Assembly: GCA_945956935.1 (NCBI GenBank)
Contig: CAMFJD010000001.1
Span: 62,001-126,000 of the forward strand
Length of the DNA stretch: 64,000 nt
Direction: 5' to 3'
Origin: an uncultured Bacillota bacterium
Lineage (GTDB): Bacteria; Bacillota_I; Bacilli_A; Culicoidibacterales; ZOR0006
Below the pieces are notes generated by a model. The model had not been told where the DNA came from and made no database searches. It worked only from the letters and a program-made list of their open reading frames with translations. This document shows, piece after piece, positions 51,657 through 61,110 of the stretch (position 1 is the first letter of the stretch; every line of letters starts with the position of its first letter). The position numbers were made by a program, and so were the translations under genes.

Positions 51657-52394
51657 ATGGCAGAACGTTTACAAAAAGTAATTGCAAATGCAGGTTTTTG
51701 CTCGCGACGTAAAGCAGAGCAATTAATCTTAGATGGGAAAGTAACAGTTGATGGCAAAGTTGTTCGTGAACTTGGAACGAAAGTTGAGGGACATGAATAC
51801 ATTGAAGTTGGTGGTGTGCCAGTTGAAAGTGAATCAAAAGTATATTTATTATTAAATAAACCAAAAAATATGATTTCAGCTGTAAGCGATGATCGTGAAC
51901 GGGAAGTTGTGACTGATTGTATTTCTAGTAGTGATGTACCACAGCGCATCTATCCAGTAGGACGTTTAGATTATGATACATCAGGGGCGTTATTATTAAC
52001 AAACGATGGTGAGTTTGCGAACTTAATGATGCATCCAAGTGGTGAAATCGAAAAAGTATATGTAGCTAAAGTACGTGGTCGTGTAACAAATAATGAAGTA
52101 TTTAAACTTGAAAAAGGAGTAAATATTGATGGACGTTTAACTGCACCAGCAAAAGCGCGTGTTTTATCGTATGATAGTCGTTCAGATGTTTCAACAGTTC
52201 GTCTCGTCATTCATGAGGGACGTTACCATCAAGTAAAACGGATGTTCGAAAATTTAGGATTTCCAATGCGTAAATTACGCCGTACACATTTTTCATTTTT
52301 AACAGTTGATGATTTACAACCAGGACAATGGCGACGATTATCAAATAACGAAGTAAGTCAATTGCGCAACCTAGCAACAGAAAAAAACGTGTAA
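51657..52394 (+). CDS. RsuA/RluB-family rRNA pseudouridine synthase
   Basis: A 245-residue enzyme with an N-terminal S4 domain (LQKVIANAGFCSRRKAEQLI, residues about 4-23) and the RluB/RsuA catalytic core (YPVGRLDYDTSGALLLTNDG near residue 100, and HEGRYHQVKRMFENLGFPM near 183). It most likely modifies 23S rRNA (RluB type), because a 16S-type RsuA usually lacks such a C-terminal region. AGGAGG precedes the ATG. A TATACT box lies at 51606-51611. Confidence 0.92.
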   Translation: MAERLQKVIANAGFCSRRKAEQLILDGKVTVDGKVVRELGTKVEGHEYIEVGGVPVESESKVYLLLNKPKNMISAVSDDREREVVTDCISSSDVPQRIYPVGRLDYDTSGALLLTNDGEFANLMMHPSGEIEKVYVAKVRGRVTNNEVFKLEKGVNIDGRLTAPAKARVLSYDSRSDVSTVRLVIHEGRYHQVKRMFENLGFPMRKLRRTHFSFLTVDDLQPGQWRRLSNNEVSQLRNLATEKNV

Positions 52395-52443
52395 AACGAG
52401 GAATATGTTGAAATAGTTGAGTAATAAAGTATAAGAACCAATC

Positions 52444-52482
52444 AAAACTAGAATTATCAATCAATTGATAATTCTAGTTTTT
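52444..52482 (+). terminator. Terminator after the pseudouridine synthase gene
   Basis: AAAACTAGAATTATCAA pairs with TTGATAATTCTAGTTTT around a 3-5 base loop and is followed by T residues. Confidence 0.92.
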
Positions 52483-52588
52483 TACTTTATGTAGTTATCA
52501 GTAAAAATGGATAAATGTATCGATGCTTATACTGACTTTTATGACGTTTAATTTAGAAGTAATAATTATGGAATTTTAGTTTAACTAC

Positions 52589-52648
52589 TGGTATAATGAG
52601 CGAAATATAGTGAGCATAGGGGGATATAGAGTACTTGTACCTCTATAG
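52589..52648 (+). promoter_or_regulatory. Extended -10 promoter and leader hairpin before the MBL hydrolase gene
   Basis: TGGTATAAT (52589-52597) is an extended -10 box. The leader then carries TATAGAGTAC/TACCTCTATA around 52625-52648, a hairpin just upstream of the ribosome site. Confidence 0.5.
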
Positions 52649-52670
52649 CTTTTGAATGGGGAGAGAATCT

Positions 52671-53381
52671 ATGTTTTTAACATATTTAGGTCATTCGACA
52701 GTATACTTTGGTAACGGTGAAGAAAATATTATCATTGATCCATTTATTCGTAATAATCCAGAATGTCACCTTGACTTCACTCAAATTCAGGTTACATATG
52801 TATTTGTGACACATGGTCATGTAGACTATTTAAGTGATGCAATTGAACTTTGTAAGAGAGAAAACGCTGTACTAGTTGCGAATGTTGAAATTTGTCATTA
52901 TGCAATGCAACAAGGTATTGTAAAAATATTACCTATGAATATAGGTGGGGAAATTGTATTGCCATTTGGTCATGTTAAAATGGTACCTGCATTACACAGT
53001 TCTACAATTGTAACCGAATTAGGTCAGTTACTACCCGGAGGATTAGCTTGTGGGTATGTTATCGAATTTTATCATCGTAAATTTTATCATGCAGGAGATA
53101 CAGCACTAACATATGATTTAAAATTATTAAAGGATAAAAAAAATCGATTTGATATTGCTTTTTTACCAGTAGGCGGAAGATATACGATGAATGTTAACGA
53201 GGTTATCAAAGCTGTAAAATGGCTAAAACCAAAAGTTATTATTCCAATGTATTATGGTCCATTTCCAGAAATGAAAACGTCACTTAAAGTGTTGCAAAAA
53301 CATTTTTCAAAAGGAAAGACACTTTGTAAAGTAATGAAACCAGTGACAACAATCCGTGGCTCATATGAAAAGCACCGATAA
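52671..53381 (+). CDS. UPF0173-family metallo-beta-lactamase-fold hydrolase
   Basis: A 236-residue MBL-fold protein of the UlaG-like UPF0173 group: LTYLGHSTVYFG, DPFIRNNPE, the metal motif VTHGHVDYLSD (the usual HxHxDH with Tyr instead of the final His), GDTALTYDLKLL and VIIPMYYGPFP. Substrate unknown. The ATG at 52671 follows GGGGAGAG by 5 bases. The His-to-Tyr change in the metal motif is worth noting. Confidence 0.88.
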   Translation: MFLTYLGHSTVYFGNGEENIIIDPFIRNNPECHLDFTQIQVTYVFVTHGHVDYLSDAIELCKRENAVLVANVEICHYAMQQGIVKILPMNIGGEIVLPFGHVKMVPALHSSTIVTELGQLLPGGLACGYVIEFYHRKFYHAGDTALTYDLKLLKDKKNRFDIAFLPVGGRYTMNVNEVIKAVKWLKPKVIIPMYYGPFPEMKTSLKVLQKHFSKGKTLCKVMKPVTTIRGSYEKHR

Positions 53382-53392
53382 TATAACATAAT

Positions 53393-53413
53393 GGCACGAA
53401 ATCGTGCCTTTTT
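53393..53413 (+). terminator. Terminator after the MBL hydrolase gene
   Basis: GGCACGA (53393-53399) and TCGTGCC (53402-53408) pair and are followed by five T. Confidence 0.9.
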
Positions 53414-53446
53414 ATGATATTATTAATACGTGAAAGGGTGAAAAAA

Positions 53447-54328
53447 ATGGAAGAAAAGAAGAAACATTTATTAACTGATTTGGGTTCATATGTGAGCATT
53501 GTGATTTATCTTGTAACGGCAGTAGCAAAAATTGGATTTGCGAATGTATTTCAATCAACTGCATTACTAGCTGATGGATTAAATAGTGCATCTGATGTTG
53601 TGTCAACTATTATTATTTTAGTAGGAGCGAAAATGTCACGTCGACCAAAAGATGAGCATCATCGCTATGGGCATAAAAGAATTGAACAAATTGCAGCTAT
53701 TATTGCATCATTTGTAATGTTTTACATTGGAATTGAAGCAGCATTAAGTGGTGTGAGAAAGATTGTTTCACCACAATTAGAGGCACCAAGTACATTAGCA
53801 GCTGGTGTTGCATTTATTTCAGCACTACTTATTTTTGGTTCTGCTATTTTAAACTTTCAATTACATAAAAAAACGAAAATGATGTCGAATAAAGTCATTG
53901 CTAAACATAATTTATCAGATGCAATGACTGCTTTGGGAGCAGTCATTGCCATTATTGCTTCACAATTGCAAATGCCTTGGATTGATCCAGTTGCCTCATT
54001 AATAATCGCGTGGTTCATCTTACAAACAGCATATGAAATTTTTATGGAGGCCAGCAATCAACTTATTGATGGATTTGATACAAAAGATTTACAAGTATTA
54101 CAAGAACTTATTTTGAATGTTGATGGTGTGCAAGGAGTGGATCAATTGCGGGGAAGAACATTAGGGGATACTATCAATGTTGAAGTGACAATTCATGTCG
54201 ATGGAAACCTCAGTGTATCGAATGGTCATATGATTGCAGATGCAGTAGAAGAGGTGTTGATGACACAAACTGATGTTCAACATGTAAATGTGCATGTTGA
54301 ACCTATACTTGTTTCCAATTTAAAATGA
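53447..54328 (+). CDS. Cation diffusion facilitator (CDF) transporter
   Basis: A 293-residue CDF protein with six helices and a C-terminal cytosolic metal-binding domain (about 210-290). Conserved metal-site residues are visible: LLADGLNSASDVVST (about 36-50) and HNLSDAMTALG (about 154-164). CDF proteins export zinc, manganese or iron in exchange for protons. The metal cannot be stated. AAAGGGTG lies 6 bases before the ATG at 53447. Confidence 0.93.
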   Translation: MEEKKKHLLTDLGSYVSIVIYLVTAVAKIGFANVFQSTALLADGLNSASDVVSTIIILVGAKMSRRPKDEHHRYGHKRIEQIAAIIASFVMFYIGIEAALSGVRKIVSPQLEAPSTLAAGVAFISALLIFGSAILNFQLHKKTKMMSNKVIAKHNLSDAMTALGAVIAIIASQLQMPWIDPVASLIIAWFILQTAYEIFMEASNQLIDGFDTKDLQVLQELILNVDGVQGVDQLRGRTLGDTINVEVTIHVDGNLSVSNGHMIADAVEEVLMTQTDVQHVNVHVEPILVSNLK

Positions 54329-54467
54329 TAAAAGGAGGAGAAAACACTTATTAAATAAAAACATTATTTACAAAAATGCAATTAATTCAGTGAATATTAA
54401 GGCTTATTTTGAAAAAATGGTGTATGATAAATGAAAGAGAGAACTATTTAAAAAGGAGATATTTATT

Positions 54468-55145
54468 ATGACAAAGATTTTAATTGTTGAAGATGAAAAG
54501 GATATCGCTCGATTCATGGAATTAGAACTAAAATACAATGGATACGAAGTGACAGTAGCAAATGATGGGGCACAGGGGTTAGCTCTTGCATTAAAAGAAG
54601 AATTTAGTTTGATTTTATTAGATTTAATGTTACCTGAAATTGATGGAATGGAAATTTGTCGTCAAATTCGTGAATTAAAATCAACACCAATTATTATGGT
54701 GACAGCGAAACATTCAATTGAAGAACGTGTAGCAGGACTTGATTTTGGGGCAGATGATTACTTGGCAAAACCATTCGATATGGAAGAATTATTAGCACGT
54801 GTACGAGCAACATTACGTCGTGTAGAAAAATCACCACAACAGCGAGACAATGCTTTAAAATGTGGTGCACTCATGATGAATCTTGATGCACATGAAGTAT
54901 TGCAAAATGATCAATTAATCGAATTAACAAAAACAGAATTTTCATTATTACGATTGTTTTTGGAAAATGTGAATCGTGTACAAACACGCGATGATATTTT
55001 GAAGTTTGTATGGGGAGACACGAATTTTGTTGAACACCAAATTATCGATGTATACATTAAGCATTTACGAGATAAAATTGGGCGCGAGTCAATCCAAACG
55101 GTGCGTGGCGTTGGGTATATTATGAAAGAACAAATTCAAGCGTAA
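54468..55145 (+). CDS. OmpR/PhoB-family response regulator
   Basis: A 225-residue regulator: receiver domain (residues about 1-118) with LILLDLMLPEIDG (phospho-acceptor D51), TAKHS and LAKPF lysine, then a winged-helix DNA-binding domain (about 130-225, LTKTEFSLLRLFLE, VRGVGYIMKE). It is followed after 8 bases by its histidine kinase. The ArlR-like arrangement is reminiscent of the ArlRS system of Gram-positives, but orthology was not tested. Confidence 0.95.
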   Translation: MTKILIVEDEKDIARFMELELKYNGYEVTVANDGAQGLALALKEEFSLILLDLMLPEIDGMEICRQIRELKSTPIIMVTAKHSIEERVAGLDFGADDYLAKPFDMEELLARVRATLRRVEKSPQQRDNALKCGALMMNLDAHEVLQNDQLIELTKTEFSLLRLFLENVNRVQTRDDILKFVWGDTNFVEHQIIDVYIKHLRDKIGRESIQTVRGVGYIMKEQIQA

Positions 55146-55153
55146 AAAGATAA

Positions 55154-56521
55154 ATGAGAGAAACTTTTTATCAAAAAATTAGTAAACGCGTACAGACATT
55201 ATCAATTTTATCAAAATTTACAATTGTGATAACTGTTGTCTTTCTTATTTGTTTTTTAGCATTGACGTCATTAGCAAAGCCAGTAGCGACTAACTTAGCA
55301 ATTGAATATGCACATCGAAGTATGACACAACGATTAAAGGTTATGAAAATAGACGGATTCTCAAACGAGGGGATTGACGAATCATATTTGCGATCGCTTG
55401 TTCAAAATGGAGAGTTTCTCATCGTAAGAAATATAACAACGAAGACTGAAGTTTTTCGTTTGAATGAAATGACTGACTATATTGTTGATGAAGATTTGGT
55501 CAATTTGGCTGATCAACAAGTTATACGAATCGAGACACAAACACCGGAAATTGACGGGAATACATATGAAATTATGTTATATGCTGATATTAATAAAGCG
55601 ATTGAACCATATTTGGATGCGTACTATCGCTACGTAATTCCACTGATTACCACAAATGGTATTTTGTTAACATTAGCTGGAGTATTTACGGTTATGTATT
55701 TGACGCGACGAATACAAACATTTACTGAAAAAATGAGATTGATTCGTGCAAATGGGTATCAAGAAGAATTACCAGCAGTGTATACAAAAGATGAAGTTGG
55801 TGAAATGATTCAAGTATTTAATGAAATGATTGGCCATTTTCATGAATTACATGAAGCTCAGAAACAATTCGTGAGCGATGCATCTCATGAATTGAAGACA
55901 CCACTCGCAATCATTGAAGGCAATGCACAACTGATTGAAAAATGGGGAAAACGTGATCCGGAGATACTGGATGAATCAATTCCAGCACTAAGAAGAGGTG
56001 TTGATCGAGCAAAAATGTTAATTGATGATTTGCTTGCATTAACAAGAACATCTGTAGTTGTAGATGGACCAATTCCAGCATTATCGATGGAAGAATCAGT
56101 CTTACAATATGTAAGAGATTTACAAGTGATTCATCCAGAAGTAATATTTGAATTACACTTAGAACCAGTATCATATCCGATTCTCCCAGTTGATTTTAAT
56201 AAGTTGATGAATATTTTTATTGAAAATGGAATTAAATACAGTAACGATGCAGCGAAAATTACAATTCACCTCACTGAACAGGCGGAAAGTGTAGAAATTC
56301 GCGTGAGTGACTGTGGTGTAGGTATTTCACAAGAGCATCAGCAACGAATTTTTGAACGTTTTTACCGAGTAGATTCATCACGAAGCAGAGATACAGGTGG
56401 AAATGGTATTGGGTTAGCAGTTGCCAAAAAAATTGTGATGAAGTATAACGGTGATATTTCAGTGGAAAGTGAACTAGATATAGGTTCTACTTTTATAGCT
56501 GTTTTTAAAAAAAGCAATTAG
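55154..56521 (+). CDS. Sensor histidine kinase
   Basis: A 455-residue membrane kinase: helix 1 (about 22-42), an extracytoplasmic sensor of about 120 residues, helix 2 (about 162-185), a HAMP linker, the dimerisation/phosphorylation helix FVSDASHELKTPLAIIEGNA (near residue 239) and an ATPase domain with NGIKYSNDA, DCGVGIS and GGNGIGLAVAK. It forms a pair with the preceding response regulator and resembles ArlS by layout. The signal is unknown. A terminator follows. Confidence 0.95.
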   Translation: MRETFYQKISKRVQTLSILSKFTIVITVVFLICFLALTSLAKPVATNLAIEYAHRSMTQRLKVMKIDGFSNEGIDESYLRSLVQNGEFLIVRNITTKTEVFRLNEMTDYIVDEDLVNLADQQVIRIETQTPEIDGNTYEIMLYADINKAIEPYLDAYYRYVIPLITTNGILLTLAGVFTVMYLTRRIQTFTEKMRLIRANGYQEELPAVYTKDEVGEMIQVFNEMIGHFHELHEAQKQFVSDASHELKTPLAIIEGNAQLIEKWGKRDPEILDESIPALRRGVDRAKMLIDDLLALTRTSVVVDGPIPALSMEESVLQYVRDLQVIHPEVIFELHLEPVSYPILPVDFNKLMNIFIENGIKYSNDAAKITIHLTEQAESVEIRVSDCGVGISQEHQQRIFERFYRVDSSRSRDTGGNGIGLAVAKKIVMKYNGDISVESELDIGSTFIAVFKKSN

Positions 56522-56571
56522 AAAACGCATAGGTAACTCCTACTTCTAGTAAAGTGCCTCATGCGTTTTTT
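56522..56571 (+). terminator. Terminator after the two-component genes
   Basis: AAAACGCAT and ATGCGTTTT, plus inner GG/CC and AGT/ACT pairs, form a long stem followed by T residues. Confidence 0.88.
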
Positions 56572-56668
56572 GAATTGATTGGATAATCTACACAAAAAAA
56601 TGAATTTATCGTCCTTTTTTTCAAAAAAAACAGTATAATAGAGTAAATGTGGAAAAGGAAGATGAAAA

Positions 56669-57850
56669 ATGAACAAACAAGCCAAATTTATATTAATTAT
56701 GCAACTCGTATTGCTAGCACTTTACAATTTGGCCCATCCAATTACACCAACATTTTTAGAAGTGATACAAGCACCAGTATACGTTTTTGGAATACTGTTG
56801 GCAATTATGTCGTTGATGCAATTATTTTTTGCGCCGGTATGGGGACGTGTTTCAGATCGTTTCGGCCGGCGAATTATGTTTTTAGGACCGCTTGGTTATG
56901 CATGTGGTCAATTATGTTTTGCTTTTGCAACAACGCCAATGATGCTATTTATCGCAAGATCATTAGCAGGAAGTTTTGCTGTTATTACATTTACGGTAAA
57001 TATGGCTTATTTAGCTGATCAAACACCAATGAATGAGCGTGGAAAAGCGATGACCTTGTTAGCAATGATGGGTGCACTTGGAACATCGGTTGGATACTTT
57101 TTAGGTGGGCAAATTGGTACGTTTAATTACCAATATCCATTTTTTACCCAATTTGTGGGCGGTATCATAATTGCAGCTATATTATATTGGCAAACACGAG
57201 ATGAAAAAGGACAGAACGTCCAGTTTAATCGACAAGTTGAAAAACAGACATGGCAAATTGTGTATCGCCAGTATGAAAAAACACCACTCTTCTTATTATT
57301 AGGTATTACGTTTTTTGGTGTGTTAGCATATGTTTCATACAACAGTAGTATTCCATATTATTTAACAGTACAATATGGGGCTAATTCAGCAAATGTCGGA
57401 ACATTTGTTTCGCTTATCAATTTAGTAGCAGTGGCTGTAAACTTCGGCTTATTACCAATACTAAAAAAATATGTGAGCGATCAAGTTGCATTAGTAGGAG
57501 CACTTGGTTTATCATTTATTGTTATTGTAAGTATACTAATTCCAACAAAATTAAGTGTGTTCTTTGGGTTGGGTACACTTTATATTGCAGGATATACGTT
57601 AATGCTTGCAATGAGTCAAGCACTCGTGTCTAAATTAGCAGCAACGAACCAAGGAACAGTACTTGGTATGCGTCAATCGTTCCAAGCATTTGGACAAGTA
57701 CTCGGTTCGCTGGCAGCGGGTGCTCTCTTTGCCATTCATGTGTACTTTCCATTTATGTTAACATTAATTGCATTATTTATCGCTAGTATATTAAGTATTT
57801 GTGTTGTAAATAAAATGAGGAAACAAAAGGAGTGTGGAGATATATGTTAG
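56669..57850 (+). CDS. Major facilitator superfamily drug/metabolite exporter-like protein
   Basis: A 393-residue MFS permease with 12 helices and the motif A loop WGRVSDRFGRRIMFLGPLGY near residue 58, typical of DHA1 multidrug exporters (TetA/NorA-like). The ATG at 56669 has GAAGATG upstream. Its end overlaps the FUSC gene by seven bases, so the two are translationally coupled and lead into murT-gatD. The substrate is unknown. Confidence 0.88.
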   Translation: MNKQAKFILIMQLVLLALYNLAHPITPTFLEVIQAPVYVFGILLAIMSLMQLFFAPVWGRVSDRFGRRIMFLGPLGYACGQLCFAFATTPMMLFIARSLAGSFAVITFTVNMAYLADQTPMNERGKAMTLLAMMGALGTSVGYFLGGQIGTFNYQYPFFTQFVGGIIIAAILYWQTRDEKGQNVQFNRQVEKQTWQIVYRQYEKTPLFLLLGITFFGVLAYVSYNSSIPYYLTVQYGANSANVGTFVSLINLVAVAVNFGLLPILKKYVSDQVALVGALGLSFIVIVSILIPTKLSVFFGLGTLYIAGYTLMLAMSQALVSKLAATNQGTVLGMRQSFQAFGQVLGSLAAGALFAIHVYFPFMLTLIALFIASILSICVVNKMRKQKECGDIC

Positions 57851-58881
57851 AAAAATTAGATTATCGAGTACGTGAAATGTTGCCTTTACGAGTAATTAAA
57901 ACAAGTTTATCTGTTTTCTTAGCAGCTGTCATTGCGGAACTCTTATATTTTGATAATATTTTCTTTGCCGGACTTGGTGCAGTGAAAAGTATGGGATTTT
58001 CCGTCCAAGAGTCATTTGAAACAATGAAAAATCAAATTATTGCGAACGCATCAGCAGCAGCAGTAAGTATTGCCGTAGTTTTTACGATTGGCATCTCACC
58101 ATTTTCAGCAGCCGTTGGAATTTTTATCATTTTAAGTGCACTGAATTTCTTTAGATTGAAAGGAACACAAGTGATGGCAGGAATTACGTTGTGTTCAATT
58201 ATTCTCGGATCAGATACAACAGCATTAGTTCTTGAACGTGCATACGAGCGTTTTATGCTCATGACAATTGGTCTTATTGTGTCTTTCTTGGTAAATATTT
58301 TAATTTTCCGCCCGAATTATCAAATTAAGGTAGATGAGTATTTACAGGGACTAGTGCAGAAAACGACAACTTTTTTTGAAAATGCGCAACAAGGTATATT
58401 AGATCAACAATTACTACAAGCAATTAAAAAAGAATATCAACTACTTCAACGGTATGTATTTGCTGCAAAAAGTGATGAGCAAATTGCTGAGCGTTTTCGT
58501 TATGAACATGTTCAACAATTATCCGGTCTTGAAGTTTATTTAGTTGAAACAGATATTAAAATTAAATTACTCGATCGTTTGTCAAAACTCGATTGGGTGG
58601 AACCGCATGTGTATCGTGATTTACAGCAGTTGTTTGCAATTGAAGTTATTGTTGAGCAAGGTTTGATTGAAGCAAAAGGTAACCATGAGCCAGATGCAGA
58701 AGTGCCAGTAGGGTTTCAAGCAGCATACGAGCATTTATTTGCATATTTTCAGCCATATATTCAATACAATGGCCAACATGCACAAGAAGCGATTCGTATT
58801 CTTGATTTAATAACGATGTATAAAATAAAAACGGAGCAACTATTTACAATGATTGCTGATGAACAAGGAGAGAAAAAGTAA
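57844..58881 (+). CDS. FUSC/aromatic acid exporter (ArAE_1, DUF939-like) membrane protein
   Basis: A 345-residue protein: four to five N-terminal helices (about residues 18-155) and a long cytosolic helical C-terminus, as in the ArAE_1 family of Gram-positive bacteria. The MFS stop codon lies inside its first codons, and its own stop shares one base with the murT start. It may be an efflux component or a membrane scaffold; experimental data for this branch are scarce. Confidence 0.85.
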   Translation: MLEKLDYRVREMLPLRVIKTSLSVFLAAVIAELLYFDNIFFAGLGAVKSMGFSVQESFETMKNQIIANASAAAVSIAVVFTIGISPFSAAVGIFIILSALNFFRLKGTQVMAGITLCSIILGSDTTALVLERAYERFMLMTIGLIVSFLVNILIFRPNYQIKVDEYLQGLVQKTTTFFENAQQGILDQQLLQAIKKEYQLLQRYVFAAKSDEQIAERFRYEHVQQLSGLEVYLVETDIKIKLLDRLSKLDWVEPHVYRDLQQLFAIEVIVEQGLIEAKGNHEPDAEVPVGFQAAYEHLFAYFQPYIQYNGQHAQEAIRILDLITMYKIKTEQLFTMIADEQGEKK

Positions 58882-60179
58882 TGAAAACACTTGCTATTAT
58901 TGCTGGGAAAAGTGCAGGATACATAGGTAATAAGCTTGGACGTGGGTCAAGTTTACCAGGGATGATTGCACGTAAAATCGATCGTGATTTATTCCATAAA
59001 ATTAAGTTGCCACAACAAACTATTGTTGTAACAGGAACAAATGGAAAAACAACAACAGCAAATATGTTACGACATGTTTTTGAAACAGCAGGATTATCGG
59101 TAGTTCAAAATACAAAAGGTGCGAACCTTTTGTCGGGGTTATTAACGACATTGATTGATGCGACAAATTTGAATGGAAAAGTCAATGCGGATGTTGTTGT
59201 TTTAGAAGTTGATGAACAAACGATCCCGCAATTTTTCAAGTCTGTTACACCAACACACTTTGTGATTCATAATTTTTTCCGTGATCAACTCGATCGGTAT
59301 GGTGAGATTGATATTCTAATTGATAAGATTGAAGAAGTGATTGATTCAAAAACGAAGTTAGTTTTAAATGCAGATGATCCACTTGTGTATCAAATTGCAT
59401 TTGATACGCACCGTGATGCCTTGTACTATGGTGTTGAACAAACAAAATATAGTGTGTTAGAAATGAATCAAGTGCGAGAAGCAAAGTTTTGTCCAAATTG
59501 TAATAAGAAATTAGTATATGATTTTTTTCACTATAGTCAATTAGGTGGATATGATTGTACATGTGGTTTTAAAAAACCAGTATGTCAGTATTCAGCACAC
59601 GATGTTGACCTAAAAAAAGGTACATTTATAGTAGCTGGTACAACGTATACGATTCAATATCGGAATCTCTATTTCATTTTTAATGCTATGGCGGTTGTCG
59701 CAATCGCTAAGGAATATGGAATTGATGATGAAACGATTCAAAAAGGACTTTCAACGTTTAAAATTGATGATGGTCGGATGGAGACTTTTACATTCGGTAC
59801 ACATGAATTATTGTTGAATTTAGTCAAAAATCCAACTGGAGTAAATCAAACACTCGATTTTATCAAGAATGAAGCAGATGAACGTGTAGCGTTTATGATG
59901 ACTTTAAATAATTTGTCTGCGGATGGTCAAGATACATCATGGATTTGGGATGCAGATTTTGAACAATTAACACAATTCCCATTAGAAAAATTTATTTGTT
60001 CAGGAATTCGTGCGTATGACTTAGCAGTTCGTTTGAAGTATGCAGGTATAGATGAAGATAAAATAATGGTGATTGAGGATGTTGCACAAGCACTTGCAAC
60101 ATTAAAAGAAACAACAAGCCAACCGTATCTATTATCAACATATACAGCATTACAAAAAACGAGAGCATTATTGAAGTAG
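58881..60179 (+). CDS. murT: Lipid II isoglutaminyl synthase subunit MurT
   Basis: A 432-residue Mur-ligase-like protein. The ATP loop VVTGTNGKTTTANML is near residue 48, and a zinc-ribbon insert (CPNC...CTC, about 204-231) distinguishes MurT from MurC-F. The C-terminal DUF1727 region (about 300-430) contacts GatD. MurT/GatD amidates the D-glutamate of the lipid II stem peptide to D-isoglutamine. The start overlaps the upstream stop (TAATG). gatD follows after 13 bases. Confidence 0.96.
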   Translation: MKTLAIIAGKSAGYIGNKLGRGSSLPGMIARKIDRDLFHKIKLPQQTIVVTGTNGKTTTANMLRHVFETAGLSVVQNTKGANLLSGLLTTLIDATNLNGKVNADVVVLEVDEQTIPQFFKSVTPTHFVIHNFFRDQLDRYGEIDILIDKIEEVIDSKTKLVLNADDPLVYQIAFDTHRDALYYGVEQTKYSVLEMNQVREAKFCPNCNKKLVYDFFHYSQLGGYDCTCGFKKPVCQYSAHDVDLKKGTFIVAGTTYTIQYRNLYFIFNAMAVVAIAKEYGIDDETIQKGLSTFKIDDGRMETFTFGTHELLLNLVKNPTGVNQTLDFIKNEADERVAFMMTLNNLSADGQDTSWIWDADFEQLTQFPLEKFICSGIRAYDLAVRLKYAGIDEDKIMVIEDVAQALATLKETTSQPYLLSTYTALQKTRALLK

Positions 60180-60192
60180 GATGGTGGTAGAG

Positions 60193-60924
60193 ATGGAATT
60201 ACATGTAGCATGGTTGTACGATGATTTATTGGAATTATATGGTGATCGTGGAAATATGAGCGTTTTAAAGATGCGGTGTGAGAAACGAGGAATTACATTA
60301 CATATTCACCAATATTCTGTAGGTGATCAATTTGATTTGACTGTTATGGATATGATTTTTATAGGTGGTGGGAGTGACCGTGAGCAAAATATTATCTATG
60401 AAGACTTATTAGCACGTCGAGATGATTTTGTAACAGCAATTGAAAATGATGTTGTAGTGTTATTAATTTGTGGTGGGTATCAGTTAATGGGCCAATATTA
60501 TAAGGACTTGGATGGGAATATGTTAAAAGGGCTCGGTATTTTTGATTATTATACAGAGTCAAGTCGTGATCGAATGGTTGGTTATATTGGTATTGATTGT
60601 GAAATTGATGGTAGAACGTTCCAACTCATCGGATTTGAAAATCACGGTGGAAAAACAAAAAACGTTACACAAACACTCGGAAAAGTCTTTGCAGGACATG
60701 GAAATAATGGTGAAGATGGACATGAAGGCGTTCTGTATAAAAATGTATTTGGAACGTATTTACATGGCCCATTATTAACACGTAATCCAGAGTTAGCGGA
60801 TGTATTTATTGAGAAGATGGTTCGTCGTCATCACACAGATTTTATGATAACACCTTTAGATGATACGCTTGAGTTAGGTGCAAAGCAACAAGTGATTACA
60901 GAGTTGAAATCAGAGAATAAATAA
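60193..60924 (+). CDS. gatD: Lipid II isoglutaminyl synthase glutaminase subunit GatD
   Basis: A 243-residue class I glutamine amidotransferase of the CobB/CobQ type. The catalytic cysteine lies in LLICGGYQLMG (near residue 94) and the histidine in GTYLHGPLL (near 190). It releases ammonia from glutamine for MurT. GGATGGTGG precedes the ATG at 60193; the ATG at 60181 is too close to the upstream stop to have a ribosome site. A terminator ends the operon. Confidence 0.96.
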   Translation: MELHVAWLYDDLLELYGDRGNMSVLKMRCEKRGITLHIHQYSVGDQFDLTVMDMIFIGGGSDREQNIIYEDLLARRDDFVTAIENDVVVLLICGGYQLMGQYYKDLDGNMLKGLGIFDYYTESSRDRMVGYIGIDCEIDGRTFQLIGFENHGGKTKNVTQTLGKVFAGHGNNGEDGHEGVLYKNVFGTYLHGPLLTRNPELADVFIEKMVRRHHTDFMITPLDDTLELGAKQQVITELKSENK

Positions 60925-60926
60925 TT

Positions 60927-60969
60927 AAAGTGTCGAAAATGAACAATATGTTTATTTTCGACACTTTTT
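60927..60969 (+). terminator. Terminator of the MFS-FUSC-murT-gatD operon
   Basis: AAGTGTCGAAAAT pairs with ATTTTCGACACTT and is followed by T residues. Confidence 0.92.
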
Positions 60970-61110
60970 GCTTGATGCAGGATTATAAATTAAGGTATGG
61001 AAATGATAAAGTATGCAGCTGATGATAGATATATGGATATGTATCACGGTTCACAAAAATGAAAATTTAGCGTATAATGGAAAAGAAACCAGTGAATGGA
61101 GGAAGAGGAA

